Of a stretch of DNA of 64,000 nucleotides, positions 9,464-18,430 are shown one piece after another. The notes below the pieces were generated by a model. That model made no database searches, had not been told where the DNA came from, and was given only the letters and a program-made list of their open reading frames with translations. Position numbers and translations under genes: made by a program. How positions within the stretch are numbered: the first letter of the stretch is position 1; each line of letters begins with the position of its first letter. Source of the stretch: Actinomycetota bacterium (lineage in GTDB: Bacteria > Actinomycetota > Actinomycetes > S36-B12 > UBA5976); the NCBI GenBank assembly GCA_009698575.1, contig WLPX01000005.1, forward strand, positions 1 to 64,000, written 5' to 3'.

Positions 9464-10177
9464 GTGTATGTCCGTCTAGATATTTCCCAAGTTCGCACTC
9501 GCCATGTGCTAACTGCTTTCACTTTGATGGCCCGACAGCGCTTAACAATTAAGAAGCTTCCGGGATTGACGTTTTACAAACTTATGGGAACGGGTTCTGG
9601 CAAAACATTTACGGTGCGCGACGCTGATTTACACCACTGGTGTGTACTCACAGTTTGGGAAAGCGAAGGCCACTCTCAGGCTTATTTGCAAAGCAAGCCA
9701 GCAAAGCAGTGGGCCAAAATTGCAACTGAGCAAGCACACATTGAAATGCAACCGCTATCAGCTAAAGGCACTTGGGCAGGTAAGCAGCCATTTGGAACTC
9801 CAAACCCAGAAAGATGGGATGGCTTAACTGCGGCATTAACGCGGGCTGCCATTAAGCCGAAATGGTGGCGGGAGTTTTGGCGAAGCGTGCCACCGGTTTC
9901 GAAGGATTTAAATGCCACACCAGGTTTGATCACTAGCTTGGGCATTGGCGAAGCTCCAATTGGTCTGCAGGGAACTTTTAGTATTTGGCAAGACAATGAC
10001 AGTATTACCGCATTCTCGGTTCGGCAGAAACCTCATGCCGCTGTAATTGCTAGAACTCATGAGACTGGCTGGTACTCTGAAGAATTATTCGCCAGATTTA
10101 AAGTCACTAACTTGTCAGGTACATTCGCTGGAATTGACCTGGGGAATAGATCTAAAACTGGTGGTCACTCTTCATGA
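9464..10177 (+). CDS. crtA: CrtA-like (spheroidene monooxygenase family) carotenoid oxygenase
   Basis: The 237-residue product resembles CrtA, an oxygen-dependent carotenoid monooxygenase that installs keto groups on acyclic ends. The family pattern is continuous: GLTFYKLMGTGSGKTF, RDADLHHWCVLTVW, PLSAKGTWAGKQPFG, LTRAAIKPKWWREFWRSVP, LGIGEAPIGLQGTFSIW, and the C-terminal TGWYSEELFARFKV. I start at GTG 9464 because it follows TAAAGT by seven bases and gives VYVRLDISQV; TTG 9440 is also in frame but overlaps the deacylase gene. The cruF start overlaps its stop. The site oxidised is unknown; a ketolase role at the cyclic or psi end is inference. Confidence 0.8.
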   Translation: MYVRLDISQVRTRHVLTAFTLMARQRLTIKKLPGLTFYKLMGTGSGKTFTVRDADLHHWCVLTVWESEGHSQAYLQSKPAKQWAKIATEQAHIEMQPLSAKGTWAGKQPFGTPNPERWDGLTAALTRAAIKPKWWREFWRSVPPVSKDLNATPGLITSLGIGEAPIGLQGTFSIWQDNDSITAFSVRQKPHAAVIARTHETGWYSEELFARFKVTNLSGTFAGIDLGNRSKTGGHSS

Positions 10178-10947
10178 ATAGCAAAAGTGAATTTTTGACG
10201 CTCCGCCTTTCTGCTATTGCAGCAGCACTAACTGTTTTGGCTAACATTTCTTGGGCACTAGTTTCGGGATCCACTCGCGATGCCTTAACCATTCTCGGAG
10301 TTTTAGCATTCGCAACTGCATCCGCACTGCACGCCAAGGCTCGTTACGGTTTGCAATTCTTGACAAGATTCATCACGATCGCAGTAGTAGTTACTTTTCT
10401 AATTGAAGTGATCGGTGTCAGTACTGGCTTTCCATTTGGTAGCTACGAGTACGACCAAGTTCGACTTGGACCTACTTTGCTGCAAGTTCCACTATTGATA
10501 CCACTTGCTTGGTTCATGATGCTTTACCCAGTCTGGCTGGTCACTAAAGACCTAACTAAATCTAGATTCAAAGCCGTGCTAATCAGCGCGCTACTAATGG
10601 CAACCTGGGATCTGTATCTCGACCCGCAAATGGTTAATGAAGGTTATTGGACTTGGTTCAGTAACGGCATCGCCACCACTGAAATTCCAATTTCAAATTT
10701 CTTTGGGTGGTTTGCTTCGGCTGCCCTGTTATTTGCTCTTGTTGGATCCAGCAGGCAACCTACTGCTCGAGAGGTATCAAATCTGGTTCCTTACGCATCT
10801 TTAATGTGGGTCTGGCTGGGGAATTTTTTGGTAAACGTTGTTCCAGTTTCGCCATTCTTTAACCAACCGGCCGTTGCTTGGTCGGGATTAATTGGGATGG
10901 GCATTGTGTTACTTCCTTGGGTATGGGTCAAATGGCAACGACGTTAA
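10174..10947 (+). CDS. cruF: CruF-type carotenoid 1',2'-hydratase (DUF422 family)
   Basis: Integral membrane protein of 257 residues with about seven hydrophobic segments. It has the signature of the CruF/bisanhydrobacterioruberin hydratase family: EVIGVSTGFPFGSYEYDQV, QVPLLIPLAWFMM, TWDLYLDPQMVNEGYWTW, and EIPISNFFGW. The conserved Asp, Tyr and Trp residues in these stretches are intact. Family members add water across the psi end of gamma-carotene or bacterioruberin precursors, giving a tertiary 1'-hydroxyl that can then be glycosylated. It overlaps the CrtA-like gene by 4 bp and the glycosyltransferase gene by 16 bp, so the three are translated as a unit. Confidence 0.85.
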   Translation: MNSKSEFLTLRLSAIAAALTVLANISWALVSGSTRDALTILGVLAFATASALHAKARYGLQFLTRFITIAVVVTFLIEVIGVSTGFPFGSYEYDQVRLGPTLLQVPLLIPLAWFMMLYPVWLVTKDLTKSRFKAVLISALLMATWDLYLDPQMVNEGYWTWFSNGIATTEIPISNFFGWFASAALLFALVGSSRQPTAREVSNLVPYASLMWVWLGNFLVNVVPVSPFFNQPAVAWSGLIGMGIVLLPWVWVKWQRR

Positions 10948-12026
10948 TTCTTATCGCCGTAGTCATTTCTGGATTGTTGGCATTGCACGCAGCATTAAAT
11001 AGTTTTTGGTTGATCAAGCCAGTTCCGGTTTCGATATCCGAGTCCATATGCATTCTGATTCCAGCCCGCAATGAGGAGTTGAACATCTCCGAATGCGTAA
11101 CCAGTGCCCTAAACCAAGAGATGTTAGCTAATTTTGAAGTTGTCGTTTTGGACGATGATTCAAGTGATGCAACGCTGCAAATGGTAAGTGGCATCCAGGA
11201 CCCAAGACTTACTGTGATGTCAGGGGCAGCTGAATTACCTGCGGGTTGGCTTGGCAAGAATTGGGCGTGCCACCGATTGGCTGAAACAAAATCAGCAGAC
11301 TATTTAGTCTTTTTAGATTGTGACGTCATACTCGAAGCTACTGCAGTCGCTAGTGCGATTTCGGCCATGCAGAAATACGAGTTGGATTTAGTTAGTCCTT
11401 ACCCGCGCCAAATTGCCACCACTTCCCTAGCCCGTTTAGTGCAACCACTTTTGCAATGGTCATGGCTGACCACAGTGCCGCTTTTTTTTGCCCGGAAAAC
11501 TAGCCGATCGAGTTTGGCTGTTGCCAATGGCCAATTCTTAGTTTGCAAAAATACTTCCTATCAATCCGCTGGTGGACATGCCTCGGTAAAGGCACAAGTG
11601 TTCGATGACATTGAGCTACTTCGCAGTTTCTATCGAGCTGGATTCACAGGCTCTGTGATTGATGGTTCCAAGATTGCAACTTGTCACATGTACCGCACTG
11701 ACCAAGATTTAATTTCTGGCTATGCAAAGAGTCTGTGGAAGGCATTTGGCGGAATCTTTGGCACAATTTTTGTAAATGTGTTTTTCATATTTGTTTATGT
11801 GTTTCCATTAACAGGACTATTCACTGGACAGGCCTCGTTGGCCGTGACCGCTTTTGGCTTTGGCTTGATCAGTCGCCTAATTTCAGCACGAGTCTCAGGT
11901 AGTCGAGTCCTGCCCGAAGGTTTGTCGCATCCAATTTCAATTCTGGCTTTTACGTGGCTCAATTGCGTATCTTGGTGGCGCCACCTACGCGGAACCAACA
12001 CTTGGAAGTCACGGGACCTAAAGTAA
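10932..12026 (+). CDS. Family 2 glycosyltransferase, probably carotenoid-specific (CruG/CrtQ-like)
   Basis: A membrane-bound GT2 of about 364 residues. Segments are an N-terminal membrane helix; the GT-A core with IPARNEELNISECVTSAL and VVLDDDSSD; the carotenoid-GT-like stretch PAGWLGKNWACHRLA; the metal motif FLDCDV; FDDIELLRSFYRAG; and C-terminal membrane helices. The PAGWxGKxWAC stretch is what I associate with CrtQ and CruG. Placed right after cruF, it would glycosylate the new hydroxyl; the sugar is not predictable. I choose ATG 10932 (MATTLILIAVV); ATG 10923 is equally in frame. A frame open further upstream would run deep into cruF. Confidence 0.75.
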   Translation: MATTLILIAVVISGLLALHAALNSFWLIKPVPVSISESICILIPARNEELNISECVTSALNQEMLANFEVVVLDDDSSDATLQMVSGIQDPRLTVMSGAAELPAGWLGKNWACHRLAETKSADYLVFLDCDVILEATAVASAISAMQKYELDLVSPYPRQIATTSLARLVQPLLQWSWLTTVPLFFARKTSRSSLAVANGQFLVCKNTSYQSAGGHASVKAQVFDDIELLRSFYRAGFTGSVIDGSKIATCHMYRTDQDLISGYAKSLWKAFGGIFGTIFVNVFFIFVYVFPLTGLFTGQASLAVTAFGFGLISRLISARVSGSRVLPEGLSHPISILAFTWLNCVSWWRHLRGTNTWKSRDLK

Positions 12027-12030
12027 GTGT

Positions 12031-13527
12031 GTGGCTAACGTAGTTGTAATTGGTGCGGGCATGGGCGGTATGGCCTGCGCGGCTCGGCTAGCCAGCAAGG
12101 GTCACGCCGTAACCGTTTTGGAACACAATGAAACCTGGGGCGGAAAATTAGGGGTAGTTTCCCACGATGGTCACGTTTTCGACACTGGGCCAAGTCTTTT
12201 AACCCTGCCTGCGGTTTATCGAGACTTATTTCTTAAAACTGGCGGCGCCCTCGAAGACTCAATTGAGTTAGTTGACCTGGAAACGGCATTTAGATACCAA
12301 TTTGCTGATGGCACTGTCCTGAAAATGCCGGGTGTAGGAATTGGTAGATGTGCCGAAGCAATCGGTGATGCCTTAGGTGGCGAAAGTGCTTTGCAGTGGC
12401 GCGAGTTCATGCGTCGCGCTGCCAAAATGTGGGCCGTTACCCGCAAACCATTTTTGGAGTCTGAACTGCACGGCATGAAAAGTTTGGTGTCAATGTCTTG
12501 GCGAATTGGCGATCTGCGAACCATAAGCCCAACTAAAACTTTGCGCGAAATGGCGCAACATTACATCTCAGATCCCCGGCTACTCACTCTGGTTGATCGG
12601 TATGCAACCTATACAGGATCTGATCCCAGACGAGCTCCAGCTGCGTTAGCTACAGTTCCTTATGTCGAGCAGATGTTTGGGGCGTATCACGTGTCTGGTG
12701 GACTTCGAGAACTTGGCCGCGCGCTTTACCAAAGAGCAATTGACTTGGGTGTCACTTTTGAGTTTTCCAGCACAGTAGAAAATATTGCAACTGAACCTAA
12801 AGTCTCAGGTGTGACATTGGTTGGTGGCAGATTTGTTTCAGCCGACATAGTGGTGGCAAATGCCGATGCCAGTTTGGTCTACGGATCCTTGATCAGTGCT
12901 ACCGCGCAACAGCAAACTAAACCTGCTCGCACTGCGCTAGCAAAATCCACGCCATCACTTTCTGGATTTTCCATTTTAGTTGCGGCTAATGGCAAGACTC
13001 CTGACTTTGAACATCACAATGTCTTTTTTCCGCAAAATTATGATGCTGAATTCGAATCGGTTTTTGGCTATACAAGCAAAGCAAAGCCAGTTGCTGATCC
13101 AACTATCTATATCTGCTCGCCATCTGATTCAAAAATGACGCCTGACGGGAAAGAATCGTGGTTCCTACTTGTTAATGCTCCCCGTCATGATGCAGCTGGC
13201 GGCATGGACTGGAATCAGCCAGGACTTAAGGAAAACTACGCCGATCAAATTCTGCAAACTCTGGCCGCTCGTGGCGTGGATGTGACTAATCGAATTACAT
13301 GGCAAGCGGCATCCTCACCTGCGGATTTGGAAAGAAACACCATGGCACCTGGCGGATCTATCTATGGAACTTCAAGTAATGGAATGCGTTCAGCTTTCTT
13401 GCGCCCCGAGAATGTAACCAAGATTCCAAATTTGTATTTAGTTGGCGGCTCATCACATCCAGGCGGAGGCTTGCCACTAGTTGGGATGTCCGCTGAAATT
13501 GTTGCCAATCACATTGGCCGAGCGTAA
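12031..13527 (+). CDS. crtD: CrtI/CrtD-family FAD carotenoid desaturase (probable 3,4-desaturase)
   Basis: A 498-residue FAD oxidoreductase. The N-terminal dinucleotide motif is VVIGAGMGGMACAARLASKG, followed by GGKLGVVSHDGHVFDTGPS. The C-terminal FAD segment is LVGGSSHPGGGLPLVGMS. It is clearly a paralogue of crtI at 15329, which sits with crtE. Its position behind cruF and the glycosyltransferase suggests the CrtD role: introducing the 3',4' double bond after hydration. Assignment as CrtD rather than a second phytoene desaturase or a CrtO-like ketolase rests on context, so the symbol is tentative. The start GTG follows the glycosyltransferase stop by 4 bp. Confidence 0.72.
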   Translation: MANVVVIGAGMGGMACAARLASKGHAVTVLEHNETWGGKLGVVSHDGHVFDTGPSLLTLPAVYRDLFLKTGGALEDSIELVDLETAFRYQFADGTVLKMPGVGIGRCAEAIGDALGGESALQWREFMRRAAKMWAVTRKPFLESELHGMKSLVSMSWRIGDLRTISPTKTLREMAQHYISDPRLLTLVDRYATYTGSDPRRAPAALATVPYVEQMFGAYHVSGGLRELGRALYQRAIDLGVTFEFSSTVENIATEPKVSGVTLVGGRFVSADIVVANADASLVYGSLISATAQQQTKPARTALAKSTPSLSGFSILVAANGKTPDFEHHNVFFPQNYDAEFESVFGYTSKAKPVADPTIYICSPSDSKMTPDGKESWFLLVNAPRHDAAGGMDWNQPGLKENYADQILQTLAARGVDVTNRITWQAASSPADLERNTMAPGGSIYGTSSNGMRSAFLRPENVTKIPNLYLVGGSSHPGGGLPLVGMSAEIVANHIGRA

Positions 13528-13531
13528 CTTC

Positions 13532-14173
13532 TTACTGCTTAAGCAACTTACGATAGCCACGCATAAGTTGTGCAAATCCAATTAGCCCAACAACTGCCCA
13601 AGTTACTGTGGCAAAGGTAGCTAGCTCTATTGCGGATGTCGGATAGATTGCGCTAGCTAAAAGGAACATAACGCCTAATGCAATCCGGGTTGGCTTTTCG
13701 GCTGCAGTAATCGTCGCAACTTCGTGATGTCCCAAGCCACCGGCTCGTGCGCGCATATATTCATGAACCAGCGCAAACGAGATTGCTAGAATTCCAATCT
13801 CAAGTGGCGCGCCGATTACGATGAACAATAATCCGATGCAGACGTCAACAATTCGATCCACTATGGCATCTAGAAAAGCTCCCCACTTAGTTTCCCGATT
13901 AGTTCGCACGGCGACTATGCCATCAAAATTGTCGATAAATCCGACTAACAGGACTAGCGCGCTGGCTACTCCAAATCTAGGATTTGTTAGCGTCACCAAG
14001 TAGATCGCAATCACCATTGGAACAACGGCACTTATGGTTATCAGGTTTGGATTCACCCGAATAAAAGGAGTGGCACAACTATATGCAATTCGCAACCAAA
14101 TTCGGACCAGTCCCTTAGGCGCTGCCGAACCGTGTAGTCGAGACCATTGCGCCAAGTACTCGTGGAAGGTCAT
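13532..14173 (-). CDS. CDP-alcohol phosphatidyltransferase family protein
   Basis: A membrane enzyme of about 213 residues. The family motif reads DNFDGIVAV, eight residues, then GAFLDAIVD. Compared with the usual DxxDGxxAR, the Arg position is Val; an Arg follows immediately. I recall the AV form from other actinobacterial members. Such enzymes join a CDP-activated lipid to an alcohol such as inositol or glycerol phosphate; the acceptor is unknown. It converges with the crtD-like gene (4-bp gap) and diverges from crtE. I take ATG 14173 (MTFHEYLAQWSRLHG) with GGGAGA about ten bases upstream, which avoids overlapping crtE. Confidence 0.8.
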   Translation of the reverse strand: MTFHEYLAQWSRLHGSAAPKGLVRIWLRIAYSCATPFIRVNPNLITISAVVPMVIAIYLVTLTNPRFGVASALVLLVGFIDNFDGIVAVRTNRETKWGAFLDAIVDRIVDVCIGLLFIVIGAPLEIGILAISFALVHEYMRARAGGLGHHEVATITAAEKPTRIALGVMFLLASAIYPTSAIELATFATVTWAVVGLIGFAQLMRGYRKLLKQ

Positions 14174-14248
14174 GTAACTATTGTTCTCCCTTGGTCGCAC
14201 TTTGTTGAACGCGCCTGGCCTGAAAGTGCGCCATACCCGCCTAGCGAA

Positions 14249-14254
14249 TACCCT
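14249..14254 (+). promoter_or_regulatory. Predicted leaderless -10 of crtE
   Basis: TACCCT ends six bases before GTG 14261. It supports that codon as the crtE start over longer in-frame options that overlap the divergent gene. Confidence 0.35.
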
Positions 14255-14260
14255 GAACTA

Positions 14261-15325
14261 GTGGACATTAACCCGCTGGATGCTGGCCGATTGCGTGAAC
14301 GTGTGCAAGCGACCCTAGATGAGTTCATCACTTCACATCGCCAACTTATGTCTAGTGTTTCTCCGGACACTTTGCCGCTAGTTGATTCATTGCGGGGATT
14401 AGTTTCTGGTGGCAAGCGACTGCGACCCGCTTTTTCCTACTGGGGCTATCGAGCGGCTGGCGGCGATGACAACGACGCATTATTAAAGGCTTGTACCAGC
14501 CTCGAATTATTGCAAGCCTGCGCCTTGATACATGACGACGTTATGGATGCAAGTGATACTCGTCGAGGTCAGCCCGCAGTGCACAAGCAATTCGAAGCCT
14601 TGCACATTGCAAACTCTTGGTCTGGGAGCGCAAAACTATTTGGCGAGGGCTCCGCTATTTTGGTTGGCGATTTAGCGTTGTCATGGGCAGATGAGATGTT
14701 GTTGACCTGCGGATTAGACACCGATCAAATTGCCCGCGCCAAAGCAACCTACGACGTCATGCGAACTGAATTAATGAGCGGACAGTATTTGGATTTGCTG
14801 GAACAAGTCCGTGGTGGCATCACACAAGAGCGGGCCGAAATCGTGATTCGATTCAAGAGTGCCAAATACACCATTGAACGACCACTGCACATGGGGGCAT
14901 CAATCGCAGGTGCCTCTGCAGAACTACTTACAGTCTTGAGTAAGTACGGCTTAGCACTGGGAGAAGCTTTTCAGCTGCGTGATGATCTACTTGGCGTATT
15001 TGGCGACGCAGAAGTTACCGGCAAACCTGCAGGCGATGATTTACGTGAAGGCAAGCAAACTATGTTGATAGCCCATGCCTACGCCACAGCAACTTCGGCT
15101 GAAAAGAAATTTATTGACGAGCACTTGGGATCTGCGGATATAACTGCCGCAACTATCTCTGAACTTCAAAAGTTATTAATATCCTGCGGCGCGCAAGAAT
15201 TTATCGAAACCCGAATTTCACAGTATTTGGCCACTGCGCTTGCTGCGTTAGATGAAATTGATGATCCTGATGCGCGATCAGCACTTACTGCGCTTGCAGT
15301 TTTAGCTACTAAGAGAGCTGCCTGA
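14261..15325 (+). CDS. crtE: Geranylgeranyl diphosphate synthase (trans-polyprenyl synthase)
   Basis: Condenses IPP with allylic diphosphates to give the C20 precursor of phytoene. The first Asp-rich motif is LIHDDVMDASDTRRG, the second LRDDLLGVFGD, with GGKRLRPAF near the N-terminus. From GTG 14261 the protein is 354 residues, near the family norm; longer in-frame starts would overlap the divergent gene. Only 3 bp separate it from crtI. In mycobacteria the same position is held by idsA2 (Rv2173), so this may be the ancestral gene drafted into carotenoid synthesis. Chain length C20 is inferred from the neighbours. Confidence 0.9.
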   Translation: MDINPLDAGRLRERVQATLDEFITSHRQLMSSVSPDTLPLVDSLRGLVSGGKRLRPAFSYWGYRAAGGDDNDALLKACTSLELLQACALIHDDVMDASDTRRGQPAVHKQFEALHIANSWSGSAKLFGEGSAILVGDLALSWADEMLLTCGLDTDQIARAKATYDVMRTELMSGQYLDLLEQVRGGITQERAEIVIRFKSAKYTIERPLHMGASIAGASAELLTVLSKYGLALGEAFQLRDDLLGVFGDAEVTGKPAGDDLREGKQTMLIAHAYATATSAEKKFIDEHLGSADITAATISELQKLLISCGAQEFIETRISQYLATALAALDEIDDPDARSALTALAVLATKRAA

Positions 15326-15328
15326 TTT

Positions 15329-16861
15329 ATGAATAACTTTTCCCGCTGGATTCCTGGCTCCCCGCGCACCGTAACTGGCAAGACTGATGAAGTTGTAATA
15401 GTTGGCGCTGGTCTAGCCGGTCTCTCTACTGCAATGCGTCTTGCTGGCGCCGGGCGAAGTGTCACTGTGGTGGAACGCGAAAGTATTCCTGGTGGGCGCG
15501 CGGGCCGAATCAGTGATCAAGGGTTTGAGTTTGATACTGGTCCCACAGTTTTGACTATGCCAGACCTAATTGCTGATGCCTTTGACTGTTTAGGTGAAAA
15601 CCTGGATGACTGGTTGACATTGGAACCAGTTGCTCCGCTTTATCGGGCTTTCTACCAAGATGGCAGCGTTTTAAATGTGCATGCTGACACCAACAAAATG
15701 GCCACCGAGATTGAAACTGTAATTGGATCAAGCGAGGCCGCTGGGTATCTAAAGTACGTTGATTTCGTTACTGACCTTTATAAGTACGAAATGAAAAACT
15801 TTATCGACCGAAACATCGATTCACCGTTAGATCTTTTGTCGATGGATTTGGCACGCCTAATCAAGCTTGGTGGGTTTAGAAAGTTAGCTCCCAAAGTTGG
15901 GCAATACTTAAAGGACGACCGAACCCAACGGGTATTTTCATTTCAATCTATGTATGCCGGTTTGTCGCCGTATGACGCTTTAGCTATCTATGCAGTGATT
16001 GCTTACATGGATTCTGTTGCGGGCGTGTTTGCGCCAAAAGGTGGAATGCACGCGTTGCCTGTGGCCATGGCGGGCGCTGCGGCAAAACACGGAGTTAAGT
16101 TTGTATATGACACCGAAGTAACTAAAGTTCGAATGGTCGGAAATCGTGCCACTGGTGTTGAAACTGCTACCGGACAGTTCATTCCTGCCGATGTTGTTGT
16201 TCTCAATCCTGATTTGCCAGTTGCCTACCGCGATCTGTTAGGGAAAGAGCCTTGGAGTGTAAAGCGGCTCAAGTATTCACCTTCGTGCTACTTGATGCTA
16301 GCTGGCTCAACTGCTAAGTATGACCAAATTGCACATCACAATATTCATTTTGGAAATAGCTGGTCTGGCGTATTCGACGAATTGATTGACCAAAAGAAAT
16401 TGATGTCAGATCCCAGCGTCTTGGTTACCAACCCAACATTTAGTGACCCAAGTTTGGCTCCCAACGGTAAGCAGGTTTACTACGTACTTTTCCCTACGCC
16501 AAACCTTGATGCCGATATTGACTGGAAGAAAACCGCACCGTCATATCGCGAACACGTAATTGAAACGCTCGAAGCTCGTGGTTACACCGGATTCGGCGAT
16601 GCCATTGAAGTTGAGCACATAACAACCCCGCAGGATTGGTCCGATCGAGGCATGGAACGCGGTGCACCATTTGCGGCCGCTCATTCATTTTTACAAACTG
16701 GCCCATTCCGACCTGGCAACATGTTCGGTGAGAATGTAGTTTTCACTGGTTCTGGCACACAGCCTGGTGTCGGAGTTCCCATGGTTTTGGTATCAGGACG
16801 GTTGGCAGCGGAGCGAATCACTGGCCCTGACCTGAGCTACTCATCACGAGCAAGGCGATAA
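15329..16861 (+). CDS. crtI: Phytoene desaturase (lycopene-forming)
   Basis: FAD enzyme of 510 residues that desaturates phytoene stepwise to lycopene. The N-terminal motif is VVIVGAGLAGLSTAMRLAGA, then GGRAGRISDQGFEFDTGPT. The C-terminal CrtI signature is visible as FTGSGTQPGVGVPMVLVSGR. DRTQRVFSFQSMYAGLSPYD is typical of bacterial CrtI. It lies 3 bp behind crtE and probably shares its transcript. It is the best candidate for the true phytoene desaturase, with the second CrtI-family gene at 12031 doing tailoring. Confidence 0.93.
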   Translation: MNNFSRWIPGSPRTVTGKTDEVVIVGAGLAGLSTAMRLAGAGRSVTVVERESIPGGRAGRISDQGFEFDTGPTVLTMPDLIADAFDCLGENLDDWLTLEPVAPLYRAFYQDGSVLNVHADTNKMATEIETVIGSSEAAGYLKYVDFVTDLYKYEMKNFIDRNIDSPLDLLSMDLARLIKLGGFRKLAPKVGQYLKDDRTQRVFSFQSMYAGLSPYDALAIYAVIAYMDSVAGVFAPKGGMHALPVAMAGAAAKHGVKFVYDTEVTKVRMVGNRATGVETATGQFIPADVVVLNPDLPVAYRDLLGKEPWSVKRLKYSPSCYLMLAGSTAKYDQIAHHNIHFGNSWSGVFDELIDQKKLMSDPSVLVTNPTFSDPSLAPNGKQVYYVLFPTPNLDADIDWKKTAPSYREHVIETLEARGYTGFGDAIEVEHITTPQDWSDRGMERGAPFAAAHSFLQTGPFRPGNMFGENVVFTGSGTQPGVGVPMVLVSGRLAAERITGPDLSYSSRARR

Positions 16862-16867
16862 GACCCG

Positions 16868-16873
16868 TATTCT
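16868..16873 (+). promoter_or_regulatory. Predicted leaderless -10 of the MptA-like gene
   Basis: TATTCT ends six bases before ATG 16880. It implies the mannosyltransferase gene has its own start besides read-through from crtE-crtI. Confidence 0.45.
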
Positions 16874-16879
16874 AAACTA

Positions 16880-18430
16880 ATGCAGGCCACTTCCCTTTCC
16901 CCCAGTCGCCTAGTAACTGATCCAGGTTGGTTTGGACTTTATGCCTTGCCAGGATTCCTCGGCTCACTTTTTATGACCATTGGCGCAATGGGAGTCGGTT
17001 GGTTTCCGCTATCAGCCGATATTTTGCAAATCAGAGTTATTGATTTTGTACAAACGGAAACTCTAGGGCTTGCATTAACTCGATCCTTTGTAGTCGTTGG
17101 TGCGGCTTTACTATTGCAAGCTTGGTTGGTTGTTGGCATCGATGCTCTCCACGGCAAAATTACGCGACTTGAAACAATCTACTTTTCGTTAGGAGCATGG
17201 CTACTTCCGCTGCTAGTAGCGCCACCTTTATTCAGTAGAGATGTTTATTCATATTTCATGCAAGGAAAAATGCAGTTGGCTGGGAATAATCCCTACGAGT
17301 CTGGAGTTTCAGTTGTTCCAGGTTGGTTCCAAAGTGGTGTGGATCCATTATGGGGCGATGCACCAACTCCTTATGGGCCAGTTTTTCTACTATTAGAAAA
17401 AGGTGTTGCACATGCCAGCGGCGACTCGGCGCTCCTGGCTGCTTATCTATTTCGATTACTGGCAATAATCGGTGTTATTTTCATTTGCATTAGCATCCCG
17501 ATCCTTGCTAAATCACATGGTGTCGATCCAATCGCTGCAACGTGGATTGGAGTTATGAATCCACTAGTCCTGATGCATTTTGTAGCTGGTGCTCATAACG
17601 ATGCCCTAATGGTTGGAATTATTTGTATTTCCCTTTTACTTTCATTGCGTAATCATTTTGTTGCCGCGGTCGCCTTAGCCACTATTGCTTTAGGAATTAA
17701 GCCGGTTGCAATCGTGCTACTCCCATTCTTGGCGTTAGTTGCGGCAGGATCTGATGCCTCTTGGCTAAAGCGTGCTCGCTATGGCGCAATTGCTGGAGTA
17801 GTTTCACTTGCTGTGTTGTTTGCAACCTCTGCTGCATCTGGCACAGGTGCATTTGGTTGGATTGGTTCGCTATCAACTCCAGGCACAGTTAAAAGTTGGC
17901 TCTCTCCCACAACAGCAATAGGTATGTTAATTGGCGGTCCAATACAGTTCATTGGATTTGGAAACGTAATAGATACCTCGGTAGGTATTGCGCGCGCAAT
18001 TGGTTCAGTCGCTTTGGCAATTGTGTTGGTACTGCTAATAATCCGGCCCGCTGGCCGCAGCGCAACTCGCGGTGTTGCACTTTCCTTCGTTGCTCTTATT
18101 GTGCTTGGTCCTGTAGTGCAACCTTGGTATTTGCTGTGGTCAATTCCACTACTTGCAGCTACGGGTCTTACACATCGGCAAACTCGCATTATGGTTTTAG
18201 CAATTGCAGCTTTCACGATTCATGGCATTGCAAATTCCAGCGCTACTGCGGATACCTTTCTTGAATTAAGCGATGGCATCGCGATGGTTCTTGCGGGAAT
18301 CACGCTGGGATTGGCAATGCTGGCTTCTACAACAGAGCGAGCCTTAATTCTGGGTGATGCAGCCGAATCGGACATAATGCCAAAGTCTGAGGCACAGATT
18401 ATTCGCGCGCAAGAATTAGAACTAACTTAA
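16880..18430 (+). CDS. mptA: Polyprenol-phosphomannose-dependent alpha-1,6-mannosyltransferase (MptA/MptB-like)
   Basis: Polytopic membrane protein of 516 residues with about a dozen hydrophobic segments, of the GT-C type. The donor-site loop is FSRDVYSYFMQGKMQLAG followed by NNPYESG and PTPYGPVF; later come MHFVAGAHNDALM and LGPVVQPWYLLWSIP. These match the MptA/MptB family that extends the alpha-1,6-mannan backbone of lipomannan on the outer face of the membrane. The gene order crtE/idsA2 then this gene then pknL equals Rv2173-Rv2174-Rv2176, favouring MptA. Its stop overlaps the stop of the convergent small gene. Confidence 0.8.
   Translation: MQATSLSPSRLVTDPGWFGLYALPGFLGSLFMTIGAMGVGWFPLSADILQIRVIDFVQTETLGLALTRSFVVVGAALLLQAWLVVGIDALHGKITRLETIYFSLGAWLLPLLVAPPLFSRDVYSYFMQGKMQLAGNNPYESGVSVVPGWFQSGVDPLWGDAPTPYGPVFLLLEKGVAHASGDSALLAAYLFRLLAIIGVIFICISIPILAKSHGVDPIAATWIGVMNPLVLMHFVAGAHNDALMVGIICISLLLSLRNHFVAAVALATIALGIKPVAIVLLPFLALVAAGSDASWLKRARYGAIAGVVSLAVLFATSAASGTGAFGWIGSLSTPGTVKSWLSPTTAIGMLIGGPIQFIGFGNVIDTSVGIARAIGSVALAIVLVLLIIRPAGRSATRGVALSFVALIVLGPVVQPWYLLWSIPLLAATGLTHRQTRIMVLAIAAFTIHGIANSSATADTFLELSDGIAMVLAGITLGLAMLASTTERALILGDAAESDIMPKSEAQIIRAQELELT

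Noticed and set aside
10878..10931. Longer N-terminus for the GT2 gene inside cruF
   Set aside because: The overlap with cruF would be 70 bp and the extra residues are a shadow of cruF; ATG 10932 gives a normal membrane-helix start.
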